Origin: an uncultured Collinsella sp.
Lineage (GTDB): Bacteria > Actinomycetota > Coriobacteriia > Coriobacteriales > Coriobacteriaceae
Direction of reading: 5' to 3'
DNA: 32,949 nucleotides
Assembly (NCBI GenBank): GCA_934630735.1
Contig: CAKTWK010000021.1
Span: 1-32,949, forward strand
Shown: in pieces, positions 15,649-24,398 of the stretch
How the letters are laid out: each line of letters starts with the position of its first letter
Position numbering within the stretch: position 1 is the first letter of the stretch
Notes under the pieces: generated by a model
The model's input: only the letters and a program-made list of their open reading frames with translations
What the model was told of the DNA's origin: nothing
Databases searched by the model: none
Translations under genes and position numbers: made by a program

Positions 15649-15930
15649 TTATATGAGTATACCTATAAGAAGTTGCAGAACCAGCTTCTGCACCAACTGC
15701 AACGCAATAATCGCAACGACCGGTGAAAAATCGACGCCGCCCATCGGCGGGATAAACCGGCGGAACAAATTAAGCCACGGGCCGCACACGCTATCGAGAA
15801 CAGCGGCGATATCCTGTAGCAATCCGCCCTGCTTCATGGGGATCCACGTCATAAGGCAGTAGACCACAATGAGCGTGGAGTAAAAGTTGAACAGCGTATT
15901 GACCAGCTGGACAATGGTGTAGATGTTGAT
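15649..15930 (-). CDS. yggT: YggT family membrane protein, possible non-standard start codon
   Basis: About 93 residues, two hydrophobic segments, of the YggT/YlmG family, which sits in the Gram-positive division cluster. Characteristic parts are VVYCLMTWIPM (first helix end), LNLFRRFIPPMGGVDFSPVV and a C-terminal helix LVQKLVLQLLIGILI. The conserved N-terminal helix (NIYTIVQLVNTLFNFYSTLI) is encoded in frame with normal C-ending codons, but no ATG, GTG or TTG occurs between the in-frame stop at 15946-15948 and the GTG at 15867. A GAGGAG (15937-15942) lies 6 nt before ATC at 15930, which I take as the likely start; ATT at 15936 is another option. A start at GTG 15867 would give 72 residues and cut the first helix. 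It lies 21 bp after sepF. Confidence 0.8.
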   Translation of the reverse strand: MNIYTIVQLVNTLFNFYSTLIVVYCLMTWIPMKQGGLLQDIAAVLDSVCGPWLNLFRRFIPPMGGVDFSPVVAIIALQLVQKLVLQLLIGILI

Positions 15931-15951
15931 GAGAATCTCCTCGTCTTACTT

Positions 15952-16677
15952 TTACTTAAGGTAGCCGTCGGCACGGAGCTTTTTGAGGTCCGAATCCTTG
16001 ACTTCGCAACCGGCGGGCAGCACCATAAACACGCGATCGCCCACCTCTTTGACTGTGGCACCCAAGCCGCAGGCAAAGCCGTAAGAGAAGTCCAGGACGC
16101 GCTTGGCGACCTCGGTACGAACGCCCACAAAAATCAGCGCGACAGGCTGCTTGGTGCGCACGCGGCGCACGACGGTCTCCACGTCGTCATAGCTCTCGGG
16201 GCGCAGGACATAGGCCGGCAGCTGCGGCGTAGCATTGATGATGTTGCTCGCATACGCCGAGGCATCGTTCGGTGAGGGAGCAGGTGCGGGGGCAGCAGCG
16301 CGGGCACGTGCGCTCTCGGCGTAGCTCGACGGCGTGTCGTAGGCACCGGGACGATAACCGCCCGCAACCGTCTCCTGCGAGCGCGATGGCGGGTTGTAGG
16401 TCGTAGCGTGGCGAGAATCGTCGCCGACCAGCTGACCGGAGCGTGTGTACACGGCCACCGACTCGGCCTCGCCGCGGCGCGTCTGACCCAACAGGCCATT
16501 GCTCGGCTCGTCCTGGGTGTAGAAACCCTCGCCCGAGGCACCGCTGTAACCGTTGTTCTGGTAGCCGTCGTCATAGCCATCATCGTAGCCGTAGTCGTCA
16601 TCCTGACCATAACCCTGGTCGTAACCCTGCTGGCCGCCCAGGTGCATCTTATTTTTAATCTCGTCAAGGAAGCCCAT
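15952..16677 (-). CDS. sepF: Cell division protein SepF
   Basis: 241-residue FtsZ-binding membrane anchor that bundles FtsZ; it is the likely FtsZ tether here because no ftsA is present. The N-terminus MGFLDEIKNKM is the amphipathic membrane-binding helix. Residues ~15-60 are a low-complexity Gly/Tyr/Asp stretch (GYDQGYGQDDDYGYDDGYDD), followed by a variable Ala/Pro/Ser linker. The C-terminal SepF core (~150-235) reads PESYDDVETVVRRVRTKQPV, then RVLDFSYGFACGLGATVKEV and DRVFMVLPAGCEV. The start at 16677 has GAGAGGA 8 nt ahead; an upstream in-frame start at 16728 is less likely. It is co-transcribed with yggS and yggT. Confidence 0.95.
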   Translation of the reverse strand: MGFLDEIKNKMHLGGQQGYDQGYGQDDDYGYDDGYDDGYQNNGYSGASGEGFYTQDEPSNGLLGQTRRGEAESVAVYTRSGQLVGDDSRHATTYNPPSRSQETVAGGYRPGAYDTPSSYAESARARAAAPAPAPSPNDASAYASNIINATPQLPAYVLRPESYDDVETVVRRVRTKQPVALIFVGVRTEVAKRVLDFSYGFACGLGATVKEVGDRVFMVLPAGCEVKDSDLKKLRADGYLK

Positions 16678-16737
16678 GGTTGTGTCCTCTCGCGGTTTAG
16701 TGCAGGCGCTCCGATAATCAGTGCGCACTTCAGAGCC

Positions 16738-17475
16738 TTATTTTACTGCAAACTCCGGGCTAAATACTACCCTGCCCAGGCGAACGAGCGTAGAGCCTTC
16801 CTCAAGGGCAGGCTCAAAGTCCTCGCTCATGCCGCAGGAAAGCTCAGGCAGGCTCAGATCGGAGTGCGTCGCCTCAAGCTCATCCCTTAGCTCGCGAAGT
16901 CCGGCAAAGGTGCGGCGCGCCACATCCTTGTTCCCCCGGGGCGCCATAGTCATAAGGCCCTGCACACAAATTCCCTCAAGCTCCGCAAGCTCGCCTGCGG
17001 CGTCGCGAACCTCGTCGGGCGAAAAGCCGCCCTTGGACTCCTCGCCGCTCACATTGACCTCGAGCAGCACGCGCTGGGGGCCGGAGAGCTCGCCCGCCTC
17101 AATCTTGCGGACCGCACGGCTCGAGATAGCCTGAGCCAAATGCAGCGAGCCTACCGAATGAATCAGCTCGGCCGAGCCCAGAACCGCATTGATCTTGTTG
17201 GTCTGCAGGTTGCCGATCATATCGAAGCGCACCTCGGGTAGCTCCGGATGCTCCGCGAGACCCGCAAGCTTGCGAACGAGCTCCTGCGGGCGGTTCTCAG
17301 CAAAATGGCGATACCCCGCCTGGATGGCGGCAACGGTCTCATCGACGCCAACGGTCTTGGAGACGGCAATCAGGCGCGCGGCATCGTGGGGACGGCCCGC
17401 GCGATCGAGTGCCGCATAAAAACGCTCCAGAATCTGCTCGCGGCGAGCGCGCATCAAGTCCAAATAGTTATCCAT
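16738..17475 (-). CDS. yggS: YggS family pyridoxal phosphate homeostasis protein
   Basis: 245-residue PLP-binding TIM-barrel protein that buffers pyridoxal phosphate. Seen: LIAVSKTVGVDETVAAIQAG with the PLP lysine at about Lys40, FAENRPQELVRK (family FGEN-x-x-QE), FDMIGNLQTNKI (family IG-x-LQ-x-NK) and LEVNVSGEESKGGF, with GLMTMAP later. It corresponds to ylmE of the Gram-positive ylm cluster. The ATG at 17475 has GGAGG about 9 nt ahead; the frame stays open to 17559 but crosses the phoU terminator hairpin. It is followed by sepF after a 60-bp gap and probably starts its own transcript after the hairpin at 17526-17557. Confidence 0.94.
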   Translation of the reverse strand: MDNYLDLMRARREQILERFYAALDRAGRPHDAARLIAVSKTVGVDETVAAIQAGYRHFAENRPQELVRKLAGLAEHPELPEVRFDMIGNLQTNKINAVLGSAELIHSVGSLHLAQAISSRAVRKIEAGELSGPQRVLLEVNVSGEESKGGFSPDEVRDAAGELAELEGICVQGLMTMAPRGNKDVARRTFAGLRELRDELEATHSDLSLPELSCGMSEDFEPALEEGSTLVRLGRVVFSPEFAVK

Positions 17476-17525
17476 TGCCAATCGCCTCCGCTGACAGACA
17501 TACAAGTAGTCCCATGCTAACGCAA

Positions 17526-17557
17526 GAGCGCGGCCTCGCATGTGCAAGGCCGCGCTC
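17526..17557 (-). terminator. phoU: Hairpin after phoU
   Basis: Perfect 11-bp stem GAGCGCGGCCT (17526-17536 with 17547-17557) and 10-nt loop, 38 bases after the phoU stop and 50 bases before yggS. Only two T follow on the minus strand, so it could terminate weakly or stabilise the phoU mRNA end. Confidence 0.6.
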
Positions 17558-17595
17558 ACTTAGGTATTTACAATCTTTCGACGAACGGGGCCACC

Positions 17596-18453
17596 CTACT
17601 CCTCGTCGTCCTCGGCGTCGTCCTCGTCCTCAAGGTGCTCAAGCAGATAGCGCAGGCCCTCGCTCAGCTCGTTAGCAGGCACCTTAGCAACAAAACGTGC
17701 ATCGACGGCGGGCCTCATGATGACACCCTCGCCCGAAGGCACGCGCATGCTCTCGAGCTCATCCTCATCCGTGCGGGCGATATCGCCGGCGTTCATACGC
17801 TGGCCGGTCAAAAGGAACGTCAGACGGCAGGCGGCATCGATGGAAATCGAGGCGATACGATCGAGGTAGCGCGAAACCATGATGGCACGGCGCAGATCGT
17901 CATAGTTACTATCGTCGTCCATAAAATCGCCCGTGTCCATGCGGTTGAAGGTACGGAAGAACTTCTCGTACGCCGCATGCACCGGCTCGTCCTCGACGGC
18001 CAGATTGCAGATGATGGACATGTCGTTGGTGACGAGCGCAGAAAGCGACGAACCCAGCACCTGATAGACGGCCTCGGCCTCGGCTTCAACCAAGGTCACA
18101 AGCTCCTGAGGCAGCGAGATGTCGGCCTTGACCATGTGACGCGTGGCGCGGCAGATCTGGCGAACCTTATCGGTCATGCGCTGCAGGTTAAAGTCGACGT
18201 AGATGATTGTCTGCAACAAGCGGAAGTCGGAGGCGACCGGCGACTGCGTAGCGATCAGGTTGTAGCACACGGCCTCCAAGTTGGCGCAGCGCGCGTCAAT
18301 CGAAAGCGTGCGCTTCTTGGTCTTGGTGGCGAGCTTGCGATCGTCGGTCGCGTAGGCCTTCACGGCGTCGTGAAGCGCCAGGTCTACAGCCTCGTAGATG
18401 CTCAGCATCTCGTGACGGGCCTCGATGAGCTGACGGGAAAACAGTTTGCGCAT
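17596..18453 (-). CDS. phoU: Phosphate uptake regulator PhoU
   Basis: 285-residue PhoU, which links the Pst transporter to the phosphate two-component sensor and limits phosphate uptake. Two helical PhoU repeats are visible with metal-binding-type segments (EAVCYNLIATQSPVASDFRL and YLDRIASISIDAACRLTFLL). The family is usually about 215-235 residues; this one carries an extra C-terminal tail of about 65 residues that ends in an acidic run (EHLEDEDDAEDDEE). The ATG at 18453 has GGAGTG 5-6 nt ahead. It is the last gene of the pst operon, 92 bp after pstB. Phosphate sensor genes (phoR/phoP) are not in this window. Confidence 0.93.
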   Translation of the reverse strand: MRKLFSRQLIEARHEMLSIYEAVDLALHDAVKAYATDDRKLATKTKKRTLSIDARCANLEAVCYNLIATQSPVASDFRLLQTIIYVDFNLQRMTDKVRQICRATRHMVKADISLPQELVTLVEAEAEAVYQVLGSSLSALVTNDMSIICNLAVEDEPVHAAYEKFFRTFNRMDTGDFMDDDSNYDDLRRAIMVSRYLDRIASISIDAACRLTFLLTGQRMNAGDIARTDEDELESMRVPSGEGVIMRPAVDARFVAKVPANELSEGLRYLLEHLEDEDDAEDDEE

Positions 18454-18545
18454 GGTTCACTCCAATCAGTTGGGTGCGGTCATGCCGCCCGCACAGTGAA
18501 TACGCACCGGACCAGGTCCGATCGGCTTGGGACTAGTCGCACCGA

Positions 18546-19349
<804 letters not shown>

Positions 19350-19361
19350 GGGACTCCTTAA

Positions 19362-20267
19362 CTAGCGGCGTTTGCGCGACAGATAACGCGCAAACAGGTT
19401 GAAGGCCAGAATAATCGCCATCAGCAAAAGCGCGGTGCCGTAGGCTGCGTTCATGTTGATGCCGTCATTGGCAAGCAAATAGAGGTGAACGGTCATGGGA
19501 CGACCGGAATCGAGCGGCGAAATAGGCAGATTGATGGCCTGACCCATGGTGTAGAGCACCACCGCGGTCTCGCCGATGGCGCGGCCGATGGCAAGCACGA
19601 TGCCGGTGGCGATGCGGCCAAAGGCAGAAGGAAGCACGATCTTGGAGACGACCTGCCACTTGGTGGCGCCCAGGCCATATGCACCCCAACGGATATAGCG
19701 TGGAACGGCGCGGATTGCCTCCTCGGTGGTGCGCATGACGATAGGCAGCATCAGAAGTGCCAGTGCCAGCGCGGCAGAGACCATCGAAAGGCCCAGGCCC
19801 ATGGCCTCGACAAACAAGGCATAGCCAAAGAGGCCCATAACAATGGAGGGCACCGAGGCCAGGGCATCGGCGGCATAGCGAATGATGTCGACGACCTTGC
19901 CCTGCTTGGCGTACTCGGCCAGATAGACCGCAGCCAGGACGGCAACCGGAGTGCAGATGAGCATGGCGAGCGCCGTCACGTAGACGGTCGAGACAATCGT
20001 CGGCCAAATGCCGCCTTCGGCGTTTACGCCCTGCGGCCAGCCGAAGATAAAGTCGAGCGAGATATGCGGCAGGCCGTTGATGACCACGTAGGCGATGATG
20101 GCGATCAGCACCAGCGTGGTGACATAGGCCGCGGCGCGAAACACGCCGAGCATGATCTTGTTGGAGAGGTCCTTGTTGATGCAGCCTTTCTTGCCGTGGG
20201 AAAGGGCACGCTTGATGCGCTCGCGCGACGAGGTCGTATCGACCGTCGTGTCAACGGAATCGGACAT
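19362..20267 (-). CDS. pstA: Phosphate ABC transporter permease PstA
   Basis: 301-residue inner-membrane subunit of the phosphate ABC importer. About six hydrophobic helices follow a charged ~35-residue N-terminus. The binding-protein-dependent transport motif region is present (EEAIRAVPRYIRWGAYGLGA then TKWQVVSKIVLPSAFGRIAT), which docks on PstB. The C-terminus ends LFARYLSRKRR. It starts at 20267, 3 bp after the pstC stop, so the two subunits are translationally coupled. Confidence 0.95.
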   Translation of the reverse strand: MSDSVDTTVDTTSSRERIKRALSHGKKGCINKDLSNKIMLGVFRAAAYVTTLVLIAIIAYVVINGLPHISLDFIFGWPQGVNAEGGIWPTIVSTVYVTALAMLICTPVAVLAAVYLAEYAKQGKVVDIIRYAADALASVPSIVMGLFGYALFVEAMGLGLSMVSAALALALLMLPIVMRTTEEAIRAVPRYIRWGAYGLGATKWQVVSKIVLPSAFGRIATGIVLAIGRAIGETAVVLYTMGQAINLPISPLDSGRPMTVHLYLLANDGINMNAAYGTALLLMAIILAFNLFARYLSRKRR

Positions 20268-20270
20268 AGC

Positions 20271-21203
20271 CTACCCCCTCTTCTTGGAAATCAGGCGGAC
20301 GATACCCACCAGTGCAGCGGAGATGATAAACAGGACCACGCCCATGCCGAACAGCGCCGAGCGGTGCAAGCCCGAGGAGTAGCTCATGTCGAGCGCAATC
20401 TGGCTCGTGAGCGTCGAGATGGGGCTCGCGACGCTATCGGGAATGACCGGAGCATTGCCCACGACCATGAGCACGGCCATGGTCTCGCCGATGGCGCGCC
20501 CCATGCCCAAAACGATGGCGTCCACAATGCCCAGCTTGGCGGCCGGCAGCACGACCTTGTAGATGGTCTGCCACTTGGTGGCACCCATGGCATAGGACGC
20601 CTCGCGAATGCCCATGGGAATGGAATTGAGAGCATCGATGGTGAGCGTGGTGATGGTAGGGACGATCATGATGGCAAGCACGAACCACGCCGTCAGGGCA
20701 CCAAAGCCAAGACCGCCGGTCAGCTGCGCGATAAACGGGCGGATGATGATCATGCCGAAGAAGCCGTAGATGATGGAGGGAATACCCGCCAGCAGGTCGA
20801 CGGCAGGGCTGATGAGCCTGCGCACGCGCTTGCTGGCGATCTCGACCAGATACACGGCTGTGCCCACACCCAGGGGCACGCCCATGGCGAGCGCACCGAC
20901 CGTCACCAGACCAGAACCCGCCAGCAGCGACATGATGCCGTAGTGACCCTCAGAGGGCGCCCACGTAAAGCTAAAGAAGTCCGCCAGGCCGATGTCGGTA
21001 AAGACCGGTAGCGCCGAGTACGTGGTAAAGACAAAAATCAGGATGACGGTGACGACCGCCAAGAACGCGCATGCAAAGAAGATCCACTGCAGCGCCTTCT
21101 CCTTAAGATAGGTGCTGCGCGACACCAACGCCAACTCACGCTTTTTGGGCGCCTGAGTCTCCTGCTCAATCTGGGGGTTTTCCTGTGCTTCCACGCTACT
21201 CAC
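20271..21203 (-). CDS. pstC: Phosphate ABC transporter permease PstC
   Basis: 310-residue inner-membrane subunit partnering PstA. After an N-terminal charged region of about 35 residues come six helices and the permease loop EASYAMGATKWQTIYKVVLP followed by AAKLGIVDAIVLGMGRAIGE. Segments such as DLLAGIPSIIYGFFGM are typical of PstC. The first start is GTG at 21203, overlapping the pstS stop by 8 nt; GTG at 21194 has better spacing from AAAGGGGAG and may be the true start. Either way it is coupled to pstS. Confidence 0.94.
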   Translation of the reverse strand: MSSVEAQENPQIEQETQAPKKRELALVSRSTYLKEKALQWIFFACAFLAVVTVILIFVFTTYSALPVFTDIGLADFFSFTWAPSEGHYGIMSLLAGSGLVTVGALAMGVPLGVGTAVYLVEIASKRVRRLISPAVDLLAGIPSIIYGFFGMIIIRPFIAQLTGGLGFGALTAWFVLAIMIVPTITTLTIDALNSIPMGIREASYAMGATKWQTIYKVVLPAAKLGIVDAIVLGMGRAIGETMAVLMVVGNAPVIPDSVASPISTLTSQIALDMSYSSGLHRSALFGMGVVLFIISAALVGIVRLISKKRG

Positions 21204-22032
21204 TCCCCTTTCCGTCGTTGGTGACGGGAATAAAGCCCGCCTCGCGAATCTGCTTGTCCATCTTTTCGGACGTCACGTAGTCGATGTAATCCTGCGCCTG
21301 CTGCGAAGGCGTCCCCTTCACAAAGAAGTAAAGGTCACGCGAGATGGGATAGCCGCCACTCGCGACTGTCTTCTCGGACGCCTCGACATGATTGACCGAA
21401 ACGGCCTTAACCGAGGTCTTGGCATTGAGGCTCTCGACAAAACCCAGAGAGATGTAGCCAATGGCGCCACGCGAGCGGGACACGACATCGCGTACCTGGC
21501 CCGTACCCGAAAGGACGGCCGAGCGACGATCGAACGGCGTGCCGTCCATCACAATAGTGCGGAAGGCCTCACGCGTACCGGAAGCCTCGTCGCGGTTGAT
21601 AACCTGAATCTTCAGGTCCTCGCCACCAACCTCTTTCCAGTTGGTGATCTTGCCCGCATAGATATCGCGGAGCTGCTCAGTCGAGAGGCTATCGACCGGA
21701 TTCTCGTCGTTCACAATGACCGCGATGCCGTCGTGTGCGATAACGATAGGCGTCAGGCCAAGGTCTTGCTCATCGGCGTTGAGGCCACGAGAGGAGCTGG
21801 CGATATCGGCGGTGCCGGCGCTAACAGCTTCGATGCCAGCAGATGAGCCCAGGCCGGAGACGAGCACGTCGATGCCGGTCTCTTCCTTAAAGCCCTCGGC
21901 CGCGATCTCGGCAATGGGAAGGCAGGTGGTCGAGCCGGCCACGGTAATAGAAGACGTAGAAGATCCCGAGGAGCAGGCGCACAGCGTGAGCGTGAGCACT
22001 GCTGCACTCAGGACCGATGCGATCTTTCTCAT
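21196..22032 (-). CDS. pstS: Phosphate-binding lipoprotein PstS
   Basis: 278-residue extracellular phosphate-binding lipoprotein that delivers phosphate to PstCA. A lipoprotein signal (MRKIASVLSAAVLTLTLCAC) ends in an L-C-A-C lipobox with Cys20 as probable lipid site. Phosphate-binding loops include VAGSTTCLPIAE (~34-45), the SSRGLN segment after ADIASS, and RDEASGTREAF. The length fits the Gram-positive PstS group. The ATG (22032-22030) overlaps the pgeF stop TGA (22031-22029) as ATGA, so translation is coupled and the start is well fixed. The frame stays open far upstream but that is inside pgeF. This is the first pst gene. Confidence 0.96.
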   Translation of the reverse strand: MRKIASVLSAAVLTLTLCACSSGSSTSSITVAGSTTCLPIAEIAAEGFKEETGIDVLVSGLGSSAGIEAVSAGTADIASSSRGLNADEQDLGLTPIVIAHDGIAVIVNDENPVDSLSTEQLRDIYAGKITNWKEVGGEDLKIQVINRDEASGTREAFRTIVMDGTPFDRRSAVLSGTGQVRDVVSRSRGAIGYISLGFVESLNAKTSVKAVSVNHVEASEKTVASGGYPISRDLYFFVKGTPSQQAQDYIDYVTSEKMDKQIREAGFIPVTNDGKGSE

Positions 22033-22829
22033 AGCATCACGCCGATCGCCGCATGGCGCCCGCAGGTGCCACCCTCGTTGCGGTAGGAATAAAAGCGGTC
22101 GTTCTGACGAACGGTGGAAAGTTTGGTGTCCACAATGCCGTTCACATCGACACCGGCATCCACCAGCGCCTCGCGAATGGCGGCGGAAAGATCGAGCATA
22201 CGGGAAGCGGCAGCATCGATGCACGAGAACTCGGCGGCAAAGCGATCCATGAGCTCTTGGGACACCTCGTACTCGTCGCCCAAGATATGGGGCCCAATAT
22301 AGGCAGAGATGTCCTCCGGCTTGCAGCCAGCCGCCTCGCAGAGCGCTTGGCACGCCTTGGCGGAAATGCGCGCAATCGTACCCTTCCAGCCAGAATGCAC
22401 CACGGCAAAGCCGCCGGGAGCAACCAGCACCACGGGAACACAATCGGCAAAGCAGAGCATCACGGGCACCTCATGAGCCGTACAGACGATGGCATCGCAG
22501 CCCTCGGCAATCTGCTCGCAAATGTTCTCGAGATCGTCGGCGCCGTTCGAGGTCACCGTCACGACGTGGTCACCATGTACTTGATTGGGCACGAGCAGAT
22601 TATGCTCGCACTCGGCGGCGCCCATGGCTTCGAGCGCTCGACGACGATTTTCTTGAACAGCAAAGGGGTCATCGCCTACATGCGAGCCCAGGTTGAGCGA
22701 GGAGTACGCATCTTCGGAAACGCCACCGGTGCGCTCGGTAAAGGCAAAGCGAACATCGTGCGTCGCGCCCTCTACCAACGTAACTCCATCATGGTCGACA
22801 CGCGAAACGTTGTCCGCACGTGCTGCCAT
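22029..22829 (-). CDS. pgeF: Peptidoglycan editing factor PgeF (YfiH/YlmD, laccase domain)
   Basis: 266-residue multicopper-oxidase-fold purine/peptidoglycan hydrolase. PgeF removes L-Ser wrongly built into peptidoglycan precursors at the L-Ala position; family members also act as adenosine and inosine enzymes. Metal ligands are visible: NQVHGDHVV (His85), LCFADCVPVVL (Cys130) and VVHSGWKGT (His145). The ATG at 22829 has AGGAGG 7 nt ahead; the frame is open for 54 codons further upstream but that stretch lies in a promoter-like region. It is ylmD of the ylm cluster, and here it leads directly into the pst operon. Confidence 0.94.
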   Translation of the reverse strand: MAARADNVSRVDHDGVTLVEGATHDVRFAFTERTGGVSEDAYSSLNLGSHVGDDPFAVQENRRRALEAMGAAECEHNLLVPNQVHGDHVVTVTSNGADDLENICEQIAEGCDAIVCTAHEVPVMLCFADCVPVVLVAPGGFAVVHSGWKGTIARISAKACQALCEAAGCKPEDISAYIGPHILGDEYEVSQELMDRFAAEFSCIDAAASRMLDLSAAIREALVDAGVDVNGIVDTKLSTVRQNDRFYSYRNEGGTCGRHAAIGVML

Positions 22830-22932
22830 ACTAAAGCCTCCTAATAACACAAGTATCGCGGCGACGCCGCAGCAGTCCGTGTCATACGGCTGCCATACTT
22901 CATCAAAAGGATACCCGCAGCGGTAGGGACCA

Positions 22933-22950
22933 AACGTAAAGGGAACGTAA
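22933..22950 (-). promoter_or_regulatory. Tandem TTACGTT repeat upstream of pgeF-pst
   Basis: TTACGTT occurs twice on the minus strand (22950-22944 and 22939-22933), exactly 11 bp apart, about 110 bp before pgeF. One-turn spacing of direct repeats resembles Pho-regulon operators of PhoP/PhoB/RegX3-type regulators, but the half-site is not a close match to a known consensus. Confidence 0.35.
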
Positions 22951-22989
22951 GGAGATTGGAGGCTTTCGTTTACAAAGACGAAACACAAC

Positions 22990-23018
22990 AAAAAAGGGTG
23001 CGCCCATTCGGACGCACC
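22990..23018 (-). terminator. ftsZ: Terminator after ftsZ
   Basis: Hairpin 22996-23018 (GGGTGCG with CGCACCC, outer stem extended, 5-nt loop) is followed on the minus strand by six T (22995-22990). It ends the dcw transcript 27 bases after ftsZ and separates it from pgeF. Confidence 0.9.
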
Positions 23019-23044
23019 CCATACAGGTCGTTGAGAAAAACGAA

Positions 23045-24199
23045 CTAGAAGCTGCCGCGCTTGAGGAAGTCGGGAAGCTCAAACTGGTCGTTGCCAAAGT
23101 TGGGCAGCTCGGTACCACCGACGTTGCGAGTCGGGGCAGCCTGAGCGGGGCTGGCAGCCGGAGCGGTGCGCTGAGGCTCGGCAGAAGCAGCGGCCTTGCT
23201 CTGGGACTGTTGAGCAGCGAAGAGCTCGTCCTGACGGTTGACGTTGGAGTCGGAGAAGCCCGTAGCGATAACGGTGATGCGCACCTGGTCGCCCAGGGAC
23301 TCGTCAACAACGGTACCGAAGATGATGTTGGCCTCGGGGTCGACGGCATTGGCGACAACGTCGGCGGCGTCGCTGATCTCCTGGATGCCCAGGTCCTTGG
23401 AGCCGGCGATGGAAAGCAGGACGCGCGTGGCGCCATCGATGGAGCTCTCGAGCAGCGGACTGGAGATAGCCTGCTGGGCAGCGTCGACGGCACGGGTGTC
23501 CCCAGAAGCGGTACCGATACCCATCATGGCGGTACCGGCCTGCTTCATGATGGTCTTAACATCGGCGAAGTCCAGGTTGATGATACCCGGGACGGTGATG
23601 AGGTCGGTGATGCCCTGGGTGCCCTGGGAAAGGACGCCATCGGCAATTGCGAAGGCCTCGAGCATCGTGGTCTTCTTCTCGGCGATGTCGAGCAGCTTGT
23701 CGTTAGGGATAACGATCATGGTGTCGACGCAATCGGAGAGGGTCTTGATGCCCTCCTCGGCGCTCTTCTTGCGCTTGCGACCCTCGAAGGTGAAGGGCTT
23801 GGTCACGACGGCGACGGTCAGCGCGCCGACCTCGTTCATCGCGATATCGGCAACGATGGGAGCGGCGCCGGTACCGGTACCACCGCCCTCGCCGCAAGTG
23901 ATGAACACCATGTCGGCGCCAGCGAGCGCCTCGGCGATATCGTCGCGGGACTCATCGGCAGCCTTGCGGCCAACCTCGGGGTTGGCGCCGGCGCCCAGGC
24001 CGCGGGTAAGGTCGGTGCCGATGTGCACCTTGATATCGGCATCAGAGATCGCGAGCGCCTGAGCATCGGTGTTGATGGCAACAAACTCGACGCCGCGGAT
24101 ACCCTCTTCGATCATTCGATTGACCGCGTTGGTACCGCCGCCGCCGACGCCGACCACCTTAATGACGGCAAGGTAGTTGTTGATCTCTGTCTCGTGCAT
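23045..24199 (-). CDS. ftsZ: Cell division protein FtsZ
   Basis: 384-residue tubulin-like GTPase that polymerises into the Z ring and directs septal wall synthesis. The nucleotide site is complete: [15 protein letters not shown] (~17-30), [15 protein letters not shown] (~100-114), with [11 protein letters not shown] (T7 loop) and the tail. A low-complexity Ala/Gln linker (~320-370) precedes the conserved C-terminal peptide ([12 protein letters not shown]) that binds SepF and other partners. The ATG at 24199 has GGAGG 7 nt ahead; the 10-codon upstream extension is unlikely. No ftsA lies between it and ftsQ. A strong terminator follows. Confidence 0.98.
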   Translation of the reverse strand: MHETEINNYLAVIKVVGVGGGGTNAVNRMIEEGIRGVEFVAINTDAQALAISDADIKVHIGTDLTRGLGAGANPEVGRKAADESRDDIAEALAGADMVFITCGEGGGTGTGAAPIVADIAMNEVGALTVAVVTKPFTFEGRKRKKSAEEGIKTLSDCVDTMIVIPNDKLLDIAEKKTTMLEAFAIADGVLSQGTQGITDLITVPGIINLDFADVKTIMKQAGTAMMGIGTASGDTRAVDAAQQAISSPLLESSIDGATRVLLSIAGSKDLGIQEISDAADVVANAVDPEANIIFGTVVDESLGDQVRITVIATGFSDSNVNRQDELFAAQQSQSKAAASAEPQRTAPAASPAQAAPTRNVGGTELPNFGNDQFELPDFLKRGSF

Positions 24200-24398
24200 G
24201 TCGGTCCTCCGAACAAAGGTTATAGCCATAGCATGGGTTGACCCCTGCGCACATTAACCTTCAGGTTGAAAGTAAATGCAAAGGTAAACCGTATTATGTT
24301 TGCACATTATGAACGTATCAGTCAAATAATTGACCGTGAAAACCAAACAAACCAGATAAACGGCGTGGTATGGCCCCTCAACAAAGCCGTTTAGGATG
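24200..24398 (-). promoter_or_regulatory. ftsQ-ftsZ intergenic region, probable ftsZ promoter
   Basis: 199 bp without a gene, clearly more AT-rich than its surroundings. On the minus strand it contains TTGACT (24335-24330 area) and several TAAT boxes (CATAAT, TTAATG), but no pair at clear 17-bp spacing. An AACCT-TC-AGGTT palindrome lies near 24259-24270. ftsZ thus probably has its own promoter here in addition to read-through from ftsQ. Confidence 0.4.
24358..24392 (-). terminator. ftsQ: Weak hairpin after ftsQ
   Basis: Inverted repeat AAACGGC/GCCGTTT (24358-24364 and 24386-24392) with a 21-nt loop, 6 bases after the ftsQ stop. Only ATCTGGTTTG follows on the minus strand, so termination would be partial. 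Confidence 0.35.

Noticed and set aside
19485..21011. Open frame of about 508 codons on the plus strand across pstA and pstC
   Set aside because: Repetitive His/Arg/Asp/Gly translation typical of antisense to GC-rich membrane-protein genes; pstA and pstC are unambiguous on the other strand.
24200..24398. A missing or degraded ftsA between ftsQ and ftsZ
   Set aside because: Only 199 bp, AT-rich, with no residual coding frame; absence of ftsA is normal in actinobacteria that use SepF.
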